From: Agrobacterium tumefaciens
GTDB lineage: Bacteria; Pseudomonadota; Alphaproteobacteria; Rhizobiales; Rhizobiaceae
Assembly: GCF_017726655.1 (NCBI RefSeq)
Contig: NZ_CP072309.1
Coordinates: 358,501-422,500 of the forward strand
DNA length: 64,000 nucleotides
Reading direction: 5' to 3'
Position 1 is the stretch's first letter. Each line of letters begins with the position of its first letter. The position numbers were made by a program, and so were the translations under genes. Positions 28,815 through 38,199 of this stretch are shown here, piece by piece. The notes under the pieces were generated by a model. The model was not told where the DNA came from. It was given only the letters and a program-made list of their open reading frames with translations, and made no database searches.

Positions 28815-30014
28815 TCAGAGTCGTTCACGAACGACACGCAGCCAGTTTTTCAAAGGCAACGGCAGATAGGTTCTAAGGCCGGGTCGCAACCCCGCGGGAA
28901 TGGACCAGTCCTCCATTTTGAGCACTTTCGACAGGCCGGGACGATCGTTCAGCGTCATGGAAATGACGTCGTGATAGCGAGCAGCTATCCGCTCGATGCT
29001 GAAGCGGTTCAGGACCATTTCCTTTCCCGCGATCGACATCCGCTCGAGAAGGTCGCGATCGGCGTGCAAGCGCGCGATCGCATTGGCCGCTGCCGTATAA
29101 TTGCCGATCGGGAACAGGAAGCCGTTTTGGCCCGGCACGACAATCGTATCGGTCACGCCGCGAATATGAGACACGACCGGGACGCAGCCGCCGGCCATTG
29201 CCTCGATCATCGTCATGCCAAGCCCCTCGAAGCGGGACGGCATGATGAGAACATCATGGCTCGCCATGATGACTGGTATGTCTGAAAGCTGCACGGATCC
29301 TGCGTAACTGACGCGACCATCATGGCGGTCCAGCCTCCGTCTGAGCTTGCCCATATCCGGCCCATCTCCGACGATCGTCAGGCGCACCGCCTCTGGCGAC
29401 CCGTCCAATATTTCCCGCAACCACATCACGCCTTTCGATGCATCTTCAATACGGCCGACGAAAAGAGCCTTGAGTTCCGGCCCCCGGTTGACGCCCCGAA
29501 CCGCCTGGCGACGAAACGCATCGCTGTCCACTGCATTCGGGATTGCGTAAGTGCGATCCTTCGAAAATCCGTTGCGCGCGATGAGATCGGCGCAGCACCG
29601 CTCCGATACGCCGATCGTGACATGGGCGTAGTCCCGCACCGCGCGGGCGGCTGCATATGTTCCAGGCGAGATATTATGGACGACGAGGATACGCAGGATA
29701 CCCTCGGGCAGATAGCGCGCGATGTTTGTCTGCAACTGATCGCCGAGAACATTGACGATCACACCGTCGAACCCGCCTTCTTCGATGGCGGTCGCCATGC
29801 GCGATGCACATTCGCGTTCGCTGAGATTGACGGGCATGCGCAGCAGTTGCCCGAATGCCCTCTCACCCTGCAGGTCGAGTGGCAGCCCGTATGTTTCCTT
29901 GCATACGCCGAGCCATCGCACGTCCATGCCATAGTCGGCGAGGCCTTTGCGAAGATGTTTGAAGACGGAATAGGTGCCGCCGATATGGGGAAGGACAAAA
30001 TAGGCAAGCTTCAT
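28815..30014 (-). CDS. Glycosyltransferase family 4
   Basis: The 399-residue enzyme begins MKLAYFVLPHIGGTYSVFKHLRKGL. The C-terminal half carries KALFVGRIEDASKGVMWL, LTIVGDGPDMGKLRRRL, VSYAGSVQLSDIPVIM, and MPSRFEGLGMTMIEAMAGGCVPVVSHIRGVTDTIV with the Glu-x7-Glu donor motif. ATG 30014 has GAGGGT upstream, and upstream in-frame codons are ignored. It heads the leftward block that includes the DUF4038, WecA-like, YdcF-like, Wzy-like and acetyltransferase genes, although a 252-base gap sits before the WecA-like gene. Confidence 0.88.
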   Translation of the reverse strand: MKLAYFVLPHIGGTYSVFKHLRKGLADYGMDVRWLGVCKETYGLPLDLQGERAFGQLLRMPVNLSERECASRMATAIEEGGFDGVIVNVLGDQLQTNIARYLPEGILRILVVHNISPGTYAAARAVRDYAHVTIGVSERCCADLIARNGFSKDRTYAIPNAVDSDAFRRQAVRGVNRGPELKALFVGRIEDASKGVMWLREILDGSPEAVRLTIVGDGPDMGKLRRRLDRHDGRVSYAGSVQLSDIPVIMASHDVLIMPSRFEGLGMTMIEAMAGGCVPVVSHIRGVTDTIVVPGQNGFLFPIGNYTAAANAIARLHADRDLLERMSIAGKEMVLNRFSIERIAARYHDVISMTLNDRPGLSKVLKMEDWSIPAGLRPGLRTYLPLPLKNWLRVVRERL

Positions 30015-30283
30015 GGCGCACCCTCGCTCATTCATCCACAGCCATGCCGCTACGATCAAAGGCGGATGGTTCGAGTGGCGGCTAGTGCGACATACTAAGA
30101 AGCCACGGAATGACAGTCAGTTGCATCTTAGGCTTAGCTGTTTCTTCTTTTGGGAGGTTTGCTTGGCTGAAACTATACGTTTGGCGTAAGAGGCGACCCG
30201 AAGGACGGTGTGGGGTCGTGCTGATCCAAGGGATATCAATGCCATATCGAGCGTGTCGGCGCCGGGCTGCGATGGGAAAATAA

Positions 30284-31516
30284 ATGAGGATCACTCTCCT
30301 TGGACAATTTGGCTCGGGCAATTCGGGCAATGACGGGTCGCTGGAAGCCATGCTCCTTTATCTGCGCAGGATGAGGCCCGATGCCGATCTCCTATGCATC
30401 TGCGCAAGTCCGACCGTCGTAAGCGCGAAGTTCAACATTCGCGCGATGGGTGCGGGGGGGCCTCCTCTGACCAATGCCTGGATGAGGCAATTGGACAAAC
30501 TACTCGGCAAGGTGCCTCGACGGCTCATGCTCTTGGTCAGCGCCCTCTTGAGTTTCGACAAGGCTGACCTGATGATCATTCCGGGGACCGGCATCCTCGA
30601 TGATTTTCAGGAAAGGTGGTTCGGCTGGCCCTTTGTCGTATTTTGCTGGTGTCTCGTCGCCCGCCTTCGTAACACGCGCATCGCCTTCGTCAGCATCGGC
30701 GCCGGTCCAATGAAAAGCCGTCTCAGCCGCTGGTTCCTGCGCTCGGCCGCACAGATGGCCTCCTATCGATCCTATCGGGACGATTTCTCGCTCAACTACA
30801 TGAAAATGATCGGTGTCGATGTGTCGCGAGACCACCGTTACCCCGATATCGCCTTTGATCTTCCCGTTCCCGTGCCCCACCGGCAAAACCAGGCCAACGG
30901 CGCTATGAACATAGGCGTCGGGGTGATGGACTATCGCGGCTGGCGCCACAATGATCCCGACTCCGTCAGGATCTACACGACCTACATCCACAAGCTCTCA
31001 CGGCTCGTGAGCTGGTTGATCGGTGAAGGACACCGCATCACCCTTTTGATGGGGGACATTACTGACAGGGTCGCCTGCGCGGATCTAATGTTTCTGCTGA
31101 CGGATATGCTCTCCGAGGACGAGCTGGCCCAGATCGACATCAGCTCGGCCGCAACGCTGCGCGATATCATGCAACAGATGGCGGCAATCGACCTTGCCGT
31201 CGTGTCGAGATATCATGGAGCGGTCTGCTCCCTGAAACTCGGAAATCCGACAATATCCATAGGTTATGCCCGCAAGTTCGATGATTTGATGACTGATTTC
31301 GACCAGGAGAGATTCTCCCGGCATATCGACACGTTCGAAGTCGAAGAGGTCATCGAGCTGGTGAAGGAGATACTCGCTGGAGCAGGAGCTGTGCGGCAGC
31401 GGATTGCCCGCGCCAATGATCGCTTCAAGCGCCAGCTCTCCGAGCAAGAAGCGCTCCTCGGTCGGGAATTTCTCTCAATAGACGCCGTCGCAACACCGCA
31501 GCGCGTTACGACTTAG
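30284..31516 (+). CDS. Polysaccharide pyruvyl transferase family protein
   Basis: The 410-residue protein fits the PF04230 family (WcaK/CsaB/ExoV type), which transfers pyruvate from PEP as a ketal onto sugar repeats. Landmarks are LLGQFGSGNSGNDGSLEAML at the N-terminus, then DLMIIPGTGILDDFQ, AFVSIGAGPMKSRLSRWFL, YRSYRDDFSLNYM, and the late VVSRYHGAVCSLKLGNPTISIGYARKFDDLM with the family His. Pyruvylation adds negative charge to rhizobial polysaccharides. The gene is divergent from the GT at 28815. Confidence 0.87.
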   Translation: MRITLLGQFGSGNSGNDGSLEAMLLYLRRMRPDADLLCICASPTVVSAKFNIRAMGAGGPPLTNAWMRQLDKLLGKVPRRLMLLVSALLSFDKADLMIIPGTGILDDFQERWFGWPFVVFCWCLVARLRNTRIAFVSIGAGPMKSRLSRWFLRSAAQMASYRSYRDDFSLNYMKMIGVDVSRDHRYPDIAFDLPVPVPHRQNQANGAMNIGVGVMDYRGWRHNDPDSVRIYTTYIHKLSRLVSWLIGEGHRITLLMGDITDRVACADLMFLLTDMLSEDELAQIDISSAATLRDIMQQMAAIDLAVVSRYHGAVCSLKLGNPTISIGYARKFDDLMTDFDQERFSRHIDTFEVEEVIELVKEILAGAGAVRQRIARANDRFKRQLSEQEALLGREFLSIDAVATPQRVTT

Positions 31517-31737
31517 ACGCAGCGTCTCGCAACATGATGCTGTCGACGTCACAGCCGAGCTCTTCATTATCCGAAGGGAGTAGACCGCACTTTTTCGGAC
31601 GGCCCTCAGCATACAGTCTTCAAACTGTTTACCCCCAGGGATCCGGCAGCCATCCCAACGGTCAGATGTCCAAGGTCCAGGTTCCACTCTAATTTGACGC
31701 GACCGTCGATTATCGGCGACGCTGTCGGAGCCCATCG

Positions 31738-33249
31738 ATGCACAAAGTCCGCCGCGCCTTTTTCATGGCAATGCTGGAACAACACCTCGGAATCGCGATC
31801 AATTTCGCTTTGATAGCGATCGTATCGAGATTGCTCTCGCCGGCGGAAGTTGGCTTTGCCGTCATCGGTTACGGGGTGACCTCGGTGATCTTCGCCTTTC
31901 GCGAATTCGTTTCTTCCGATTTCCTCATCCAGCTCGATGTCGTTGAACGCGACGACATTAACACGTCGCTCACATTGCTACTCCTGGTCAGCGGCTTTCT
32001 CGGGATCATTCTTTATCTGTGCGGACCGTATCTGGCGAATTTTTACCACCAGCCCGGTCTCCAGCACTATCTTATCGTCGCAATTGCCGCCGTCATGGCC
32101 GAAAGCCTGGGCATGCCGGCGTTCTCGATGCTGCGTCGGCGGCTGGCCTTCGGCACCATCGCACGCGTCCGAACCATCGGCCTCGTCGTTATGGCGGTCG
32201 TAACAATCTTCACTGCCAGCAAGGGAGGGGGCTTCGTCAGTTTCGCTCTCGGCCTGCTCGTCGGCAACAGCGTTGCGAGCGCCCTTGCCGCCTATGCCGA
32301 TCCGGCCCAGCGCAAAGCGCGCCTTTCACTCAAATCGTGGCGCCGCATGGCCGAATTCGGCCGCTTCAGGGGCGCCTCCACCATCGTTGACAAGCTATAC
32401 GAATCCCTGCCGCAGCTCGTCCTCGGGTTTGCCATGACCCCGACAGCGGTCGCCATCTACAATCGCGCCAACACCGTCTGCTCCATTCCCGACCGCATCT
32501 TCCTCTCGGCAATCTTCTCCTTCGCGTTTCCGGCGCTCGCCGCCGAAGTTCGCGAAGGTGGAGATGTCCGCAGGTCCTATCTGCGCGCCCTCAGCTACAT
32601 CACCGTGCTGTATTGGCCATCGCTGATCATGGTCGCCATTCTCGCCGATCCCATCGTGCGCCTCGCACTTGGAGACCAGTGGCTCGCCGCCGTCGCGATC
32701 ACACGCATTCTCGCACTTGCGTCGATCTTCTGGTTTCCAATGGTTTTGACAACGCCGTTGCTGATCGCTCTCAACGCCAACCGGGAGGCTTTTCTCGGCA
32801 ATTTCGTCTGCCGCAGCGTCTCGGCAATCGTGCTCTGTTCTGCCAGCTTTTTCGGCCTGACCGCGGTAGCGCTGAGCCAGTTCGTCACCCTGCCCTTCCA
32901 GATGCTTGTCGCCTTCTATCTGGTAAGACGCCATGCGCACTTCAAATTGCCCGAACTCTTTGCGGCCATCGGGCCGAGTGCAGCCGTGACCCTTGCCGCG
33001 ATTGCGGGACCGCTCGCCATATCCGCTTCGATCAGATTCCGCTTCGATTATTCCCTCGGCCAGGCTGGCAGCGCCATCCTTCTTTCGGTGGCCGGTTGGG
33101 CGGCCTGCCTGCTTCTTCTGCGTCACCCACTCGTCAGCGAGATACGTTCGACGCTCCATGCCTTCGCCGGACGTCCACGCAGGAACAGCAGACCGCCTGC
33201 GCCAGCTTCCATTTCAGACACCGTCGTTTCCGCAGCGGCCGAACCATGA
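31738..33249 (+). CDS. Wzx-type oligosaccharide flippase
   Basis: The 503-residue polytopic protein has about 12-14 helices and matches the MATE/MVF polysaccharide transporter superfamily. Examples are LLSPAEVGFAVIGYGVTSVIFAFREFVSSDFLIQ near the start, then FRGASTIVDKLYESLPQLVLGFAMTPTAVAIYNRANTV and RIFLSAIFSFAFPALAAE. It should flip the undecaprenyl-linked repeat unit to the periplasm. GGAG lies eight bases before ATG 31738. Its stop overlaps the next GT by ATGA. Confidence 0.9.
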   Translation: MHKVRRAFFMAMLEQHLGIAINFALIAIVSRLLSPAEVGFAVIGYGVTSVIFAFREFVSSDFLIQLDVVERDDINTSLTLLLLVSGFLGIILYLCGPYLANFYHQPGLQHYLIVAIAAVMAESLGMPAFSMLRRRLAFGTIARVRTIGLVVMAVVTIFTASKGGGFVSFALGLLVGNSVASALAAYADPAQRKARLSLKSWRRMAEFGRFRGASTIVDKLYESLPQLVLGFAMTPTAVAIYNRANTVCSIPDRIFLSAIFSFAFPALAAEVREGGDVRRSYLRALSYITVLYWPSLIMVAILADPIVRLALGDQWLAAVAITRILALASIFWFPMVLTTPLLIALNANREAFLGNFVCRSVSAIVLCSASFFGLTAVALSQFVTLPFQMLVAFYLVRRHAHFKLPELFAAIGPSAAVTLAAIAGPLAISASIRFRFDYSLGQAGSAILLSVAGWAACLLLLRHPLVSEIRSTLHAFAGRPRRNSRPPAPASISDTVVSAAAEP

Positions 33250-34205
33250 GCAGCATCGATATCGTCATTCCCAATTACAATTACGGTCGCTTCCTCGAGG
33301 GATGCGTACAAAGTGTCCTTGGCCAGAACATATCGGAAATGCGTATCCTTATTATCGACAACGCCTCCACGGACGACAGTGTTGCGATCGCCCGGTCCCT
33401 CGCTACCGCGAATCCCCTCATCGAGACGAGCCTGCACCCCATCAACCTCGGCGGTCACGCGTCTTTCAACGAAGGAATCGATTGGGCTCGGGCGGACTAT
33501 TTCGCCATCGTCTGCGCTGACGATATGCTGTCGCCTGAAGCACTCGCGCGCGCAATAGAGGCGCTCGACGACAATCCCGGCGCGCATATGGCGTACGGCC
33601 GGACCGCCTTCTTCCGTGACGACGCCGAGATAACCTCAAGCATTTGCAGCGATGCCGATGGTATGCAGCTTCATTGCGGCATCGACTTCATCGCCAGAAT
33701 TTGCGCGACGGGACGCAGCCCGGTGCCGGGTCCACTCGCCGTCACCAGAACGCATATTCAGCACCAAGCCGGTCATTACCGGCCAGCACTGCGCCATACC
33801 GACGATGTTGAGATGTGGATGCGGCTCGCGGTGCTGGGTGATATCGTCGAGCTGGATGCCGTGCAGAATTTCACGCGCATCCACGGTGCCAACCAATCGG
33901 CCACTCTTGACAACGTGCTCGGCTGGAACACCGAAATGGAGGCGGCGCTCGAAAGCTTCTTTGGCAATGAAGGGGCTTTCCTTGAGAATGCAGAAACGCT
34001 GCTAAAACGCGGTCGCGCGAGCCTGAGCGACCGCGCCTATTGGTGTGCCCTTTCCAATCTGCTGCGGCGCCGGCCCGGCGCGCGTGCCCTTCTCGCACAG
34101 GCTGTTCGCCTCAGACCCGCTTCAGCATTTCTGCCACCGGTAGGCTATCTTATGCGTCGACCAGACGCGTTTCATCGCATTCGCGCGGCAATCGCCCGCC
34201 GATAG
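33246..34205 (+). CDS. Glycosyltransferase family 2
   Basis: The 319-residue GT-A enzyme begins IDIVIPNYNYGRFLEGCVQSVLGQ, followed by ILIIDNASTDDSVAIARSLA, NLGGHASFNEGIDWARADYFAIVCADDMLSPEAL with the metal-binding Asp-Asp pair, and GHYRPALRHTDDVEMWMRLAVLGDIVELD. The donor sugar is not predictable. The ATGA overlap with the flippase stop fixes the start. It is convergent with the hybrid kinase gene 29 bases away. Confidence 0.9.
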   Translation: MSSIDIVIPNYNYGRFLEGCVQSVLGQNISEMRILIIDNASTDDSVAIARSLATANPLIETSLHPINLGGHASFNEGIDWARADYFAIVCADDMLSPEALARAIEALDDNPGAHMAYGRTAFFRDDAEITSSICSDADGMQLHCGIDFIARICATGRSPVPGPLAVTRTHIQHQAGHYRPALRHTDDVEMWMRLAVLGDIVELDAVQNFTRIHGANQSATLDNVLGWNTEMEAALESFFGNEGAFLENAETLLKRGRASLSDRAYWCALSNLLRRRPGARALLAQAVRLRPASAFLPPVGYLMRRPDAFHRIRAAIARR

Positions 34206-34234
34206 CAATCGCCCGCCAGTTGGTGTTATTGAGC

Positions 34235-36565
34235 CTATTCTTCGGCATTCAGCACAAGGCGCAGCAGGGCCGGCAGCGAAGCGGATTTCGTTCGCCGCAT
34301 GATGGAGGCGCGATGATTTTCGACAGTGCGCTGACTGAGCTTCAAATCGGCAGCAATCACCTTGTTGGCCTGTCCCTGAACAATCCGGTCGAGGATCTGC
34401 CGTTGTTTGCGGGTAAGCATCGCCAGCGTGGCGCGCGCCGTTTCGCGCCGCTCTTCGCGCTCGTTCGCATCGCGCGATCGCTCGAAGGCCAAGAGTACGC
34501 TGCGATATATGTCCTGGTAAGAAAAAGGCTTCTCGATGAAATCGGCCGCACCATAACGCATCGCATTTATTGCCATACGGACATCGCTGCGACCCGTGAT
34601 AACAATCACCGGAAACCGATGGTGTCTTTCTTTCAGCAAACGCAGCAATTCCATGCCGACCATGCCGGGCAAATAGGCGTCGACAAGCAGACAACCTGAT
34701 CTGTCCGGCTTATAGTCGGCAAGATATTCTTCTGCCGAAACATACGTTGCGACCACCCAGCCCTCACCTTCGAAAAGAGCGCGCAAATTGTCCCTGATGT
34801 CTTGCTGGTCGTCGATGACTTCGATGAGCCTGCCCCTCATCGGCTCCATGAATTCAGCTTCGCTTACCTGCGCTGCTCTCTCGCCGGTTTGGCGAACGAC
34901 CAAAGTCTCAACCGCCTGCACCACGTCCTTGAGTTTCGCCGGCTTGTGCAGATAGGGAATTTCGTGCTGAGCAAAATCGCTCAGCGTCTTGCCTGAAATA
35001 TCGCCTGTGAGAATGAGCGCCGGAACATTGCGGAAGAGTACCTGCCGGATTTCTTCAATCACAGCGATGCCATTGCCACCGGAAGGAAGATTGTAGTCTG
35101 CTAGAATAGCGTCGGGGATGAACTTCAACCCCCGAACAATAGCGATTGCTTCGGCAGCCCCAGAGGTCGCAGCGACGACGTATCCAGCTTGCTCCAATCC
35201 CATCTTGAGCAGATCGCGCATCCCGTTATCGTCTTCGATGATCAAAACCGATGCGGACGAAAGGGTGCTGGCTTGACGCGACCGGCCATTAACGGTCGTG
35301 CGCATTTGCGCAAGCGGCTCCCCTGCCGGCGCCCGCTCCATCTCGATCATGAATGCGGAACCTTTATGCAATTGCGACCGCACCGCAATCTTTAGTCCAA
35401 GAAGGTCGCCAAGCCGCTTGACGATCGACAATCCCAGTCCCAACCCACCGTCTTCCGCAACATCAGGTACATTGAGTTGCAGATATTCCTGAAAGACGTC
35501 CTCGATGCGATCTTCGGGAATGCCTATTCCGGTGTCCCACACGTCGAACCGAACCTTTGCACCGCGGCGGCGACAGCCAACCAGGATCGTGCCACTCGGC
35601 GTGTACTTCAATGCGTTGGACAGAAGATTGCGAACGACCTGCTCGAACAGACGGGGATCGGTGCGAACGGCCACACTGGACGGGACGACACGGAGTTGCA
35701 GCCCCGCCGCCTGAGCGGGATAATAGAACTCCCTGAAAAGCTTTCCTAGGAGATCGCCTATCGGAAAGCTCACCATCTTCGGTTCCGCCATCCCTGCTTC
35801 GATCTGGTTGATATCAAGAACAGTGTTGAGTATTCCCAGCATCGAAGACAGCGTTTCGCCCATCCTCTGCACGAAAATGCGTGATTGTCCTTCGCCCACG
35901 CTTCTTTCCAAAAGCCCATGCAACAGCTTCAAGTTCTGCAGCGGCTGCCGAAGATCGTGGCTTGCTGCAGACAGGAATCGCGACTTTGCCTCGGTCGCCC
36001 GTTCAGCGGATTTCTTGGCAGCCTCCCTGCTCTCGGCAATCCGTTTCTGCGCGCTTATATCGATGAAGGTGATGACCACTCCATCAATCGTTTCACCCGC
36101 GCCCTGACAGGGTTTGACGCGGCGGACATACCAGCGCCCATCGGGTCCTTCCACCTCGCTCTCGATTGGGGTGCCTTCGAGGAGCGTCGCCGTCGCATCG
36201 GCGTGAAGCGTGACGTCGCCGTCAAACCCGCGAAGGTCCGACAGGGGGCGGCCGACATCGGACGAGAGGATGTCGAAAAGGGAAAGGATAGCCGGTGTGA
36301 AGAACCGTATACGAAGACGGGAATCCAAAAAAAGCGTTGGTACATCGGTGTTATGAAGGAGATTTAGCAGATCGTTGGAAATCGCCCGCTGACGCTCCAG
36401 GGCTTCTTGCAATTGATTATTGCGGACTGTCAGATGTTCATTGAGGGATTCCAGTCTCTTCCTCGAAGTAGAGAGTTCCGCCCACGTCTCTGATCCGGAC
36501 AAGGAAGCGGTCTCCACCGCGACAGTAGAATGAGCCTTGTCACCATCCTTGCTGCGTCCCGCCAT
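34235..36565 (-). CDS. Hybrid histidine kinase: PAS-HisKA-HATPase-REC-REC-LuxR HTH
   Basis: The 776-residue protein, no transmembrane helix seen, is a one-protein phosphorelay. In order: a short coiled coil (about 30-65), PAS-like (70-170), HisKA with SAASHDLRQPLQNLKLL (His near 203), HATPase_c with NLLSNALKYT, DTGIGIP and GLGLGLSIVKRL. Then come REC1 (LIIEDDNGMRD, Asp in ILADYNLP, KPAK), REC2 (VIDDQQDIRD, Asp in LLVDAYLP, ADFIEKPFS), and a FixJ/LuxR-type HTH (LTRKQRQILDRIVQGQANKVIAADLKLSQRTVENHR). The N-terminal region resembles the PAS linker of CheB-CheR-PAS kinases without the Che domains. ATG 36565 is chosen over one 17 codons upstream. Its output DNA target is probably in this locus. 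Confidence 0.88.
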   Translation of the reverse strand: MAGRSKDGDKAHSTVAVETASLSGSETWAELSTSRKRLESLNEHLTVRNNQLQEALERQRAISNDLLNLLHNTDVPTLFLDSRLRIRFFTPAILSLFDILSSDVGRPLSDLRGFDGDVTLHADATATLLEGTPIESEVEGPDGRWYVRRVKPCQGAGETIDGVVITFIDISAQKRIAESREAAKKSAERATEAKSRFLSAASHDLRQPLQNLKLLHGLLERSVGEGQSRIFVQRMGETLSSMLGILNTVLDINQIEAGMAEPKMVSFPIGDLLGKLFREFYYPAQAAGLQLRVVPSSVAVRTDPRLFEQVVRNLLSNALKYTPSGTILVGCRRRGAKVRFDVWDTGIGIPEDRIEDVFQEYLQLNVPDVAEDGGLGLGLSIVKRLGDLLGLKIAVRSQLHKGSAFMIEMERAPAGEPLAQMRTTVNGRSRQASTLSSASVLIIEDDNGMRDLLKMGLEQAGYVVAATSGAAEAIAIVRGLKFIPDAILADYNLPSGGNGIAVIEEIRQVLFRNVPALILTGDISGKTLSDFAQHEIPYLHKPAKLKDVVQAVETLVVRQTGERAAQVSEAEFMEPMRGRLIEVIDDQQDIRDNLRALFEGEGWVVATYVSAEEYLADYKPDRSGCLLVDAYLPGMVGMELLRLLKERHHRFPVIVITGRSDVRMAINAMRYGAADFIEKPFSYQDIYRSVLLAFERSRDANEREERRETARATLAMLTRKQRQILDRIVQGQANKVIAADLKLSQRTVENHRASIMRRTKSASLPALLRLVLNAEE

Positions 36566-37255
36566 AGTCGTTCTCGTTAAAACTGATGCCCATCCAATAG
36601 AGATCGACTTTTTCAAGCGTCAGGTTCGGGGCATCAACGATGCCTTGAAAGCAGTCATCGAGGCCTTGGAACGCCTCGTCCTGGCTACAGCCACCAAATC
36701 CCATCATCGGCAGGGACGCAGTGAGTCCGATGGTCAAAAAGGTGCATTCTCCCAATTCGATCAGCACGCACAGGTTGTCCCATCCCCAACCAGTGCCTGA
36801 ACGAAGGATGATAGATCAATCCCTCAGCAATTATAATTCATCCATTATAGTTAGTAGCGCCACGCGAAACATGATGATGGCCTGAAAGAATTATATTTCC
36901 ACAGTTCTCGCGTGTCTGATTGCCTGCGAACATCATGACAGATTGAACGTCACTTCGAGCTCTCAATCAAAAGTGAGTAATTTCCGAATCTTTTCGAGTT
37001 GCGATACTCCAATGTAGGATGCCTGGAGTAGAAATTTGGATAGTGCCGCGTCTGTTGATTTCTGGCGGGTTTTGAATTCCAAGAAAAATCGAGACCGCAA
37101 TAAAGGCTCTTCCGAAGTTCTGGTTGATGAAGACGTTTCCGGGTTGAATTCCCTGCGACGTCCGTTGTGCAAAGTTCTGGAAATAAACCCTCGGTTGCGC
37201 CGCTGTCGAGCCTGACAGACCCGCAAAGTTCTTTTTAGAGCGGATAGGACTTAAC
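36566..37255. other. 690-base divergent regulatory region between kinase and LuxR-type gene
   Basis: This is clearly more AT-rich than its surroundings (for example 36830-36900). I find no convincing gene. A 95-codon minus-strand frame (36967 to about 37258) has no recognisable domain and its start abuts the regulator start. It probably holds promoters and operators for the flanking regulators, or a decayed gene. Confidence 0.45.
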
Positions 37256-37984
37256 ATGCTGACCTCAGTTCCCAACAACGGGCGCAGCCAATTCTCATCA
37301 AATTTCCATATGGTTGCGCATTCGAAACCCGTGGAAACCACGGTCAAAAAGCTGGCGATCATCGACGACCGCGCGCTCGACCGTGAGTGTCTGGCCCAGA
37401 GCCTGATCGCCTATGGGCTTGATATGGAAGTCGAGCTGTTTTCATCACTCGATGAGTGGCGACATGCTCCGAACGGCCATCATAACGGCATCCTGGTCAA
37501 CGTCGGTCGCAGCGATCTTTGCGATGAGGTATCCCTTCATGAGTTGAGGGAATTCATCGCGGATTTCCCTTACCTTCCGGTCGTCATTCTCGCGGAAAAC
37601 CGTGATCTGCGCCAGGTCATGAGGGCGTTTGATGTCGGAGTGCGGGGATACATTTCCTCCGCGATAGGATTGGCAGTGTGCGTGGGCGCCATCTCGCTGG
37701 CACTGGCGGGCGGCGCTTTCGTATCGGCTGAAAATCTCAGCGATCTCAGGCAGTTGCTTGTCGTTGCGGAAGGCAAGGAACGTCAACGCACGGCCATGTT
37801 CACCCAGCGCGAGGTCGATGTTATCAACGCTTTGACGCAAGGCAAGCCGAACAAGATCATCGCCTACGAGCTCAATCTTCGCGAAAGCACCGTCAAGGTG
37901 CATATCCGCAATATCATGAAGAAAGTGGGCGCTAAAAACCGCACCGAAGTGATCTTTAAAGTTTCTGATCTTTTCAAAAATTAA
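37256..37984 (+). CDS. LuxR-family regulator with degenerate receiver domain (paralogue 1)
   Basis: The 242-residue protein has a receiver-like fold (about 31-165: KLAIIDDRALDRECLAQSL, then VVILAENRDLRQVMRAFDVGVRGYISS) and a C-terminal LuxR HTH (FTQREVDVINALTQGKPNKIIAYELNLRESTVKVHIRNIMKK). The phospho-acceptor position is occupied by Asn (ILVNVG, about residue 82), and the conserved Lys after GVRGY is replaced by Ser. Phosphorylation control is therefore unlikely. The ATG has AGGA seven bases upstream. It is closely related to the protein at 45825 (shared DR-L-RECLA-SL, GVRGYIS, STxKVHIRNIMKK, NRTEV). It probably regulates the polysaccharide genes. Confidence 0.88.
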   Translation: MLTSVPNNGRSQFSSNFHMVAHSKPVETTVKKLAIIDDRALDRECLAQSLIAYGLDMEVELFSSLDEWRHAPNGHHNGILVNVGRSDLCDEVSLHELREFIADFPYLPVVILAENRDLRQVMRAFDVGVRGYISSAIGLAVCVGAISLALAGGAFVSAENLSDLRQLLVVAEGKERQRTAMFTQREVDVINALTQGKPNKIIAYELNLRESTVKVHIRNIMKKVGAKNRTEVIFKVSDLFKN

Positions 37985-38199
37985 TGTCCGGTGTCGTGTA
38001 ACTCAATGTTGTCGCTCCGTCACTGCCTGCGGGTATCGCAACCTGCACGAAGCAGACGCATCGGATGGGTTGCGACGAGAAGTTTGCCCGTCTCTTCTAA
38101 GCCTTTCGGCTAGCGTTCCCAACTAAAAGACGGCGTAACGGCCACCGAGCCAGATGCGGTAATCTCCAGTCATCGGATATCTGGACCCGGGACTGCGCC

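Noticed and set aside
36540..36767. A 75-codon minus-strand frame at the kinase start
   Set aside because: Overlaps the kinase start in another frame, and no ribosome site or domain supports it.
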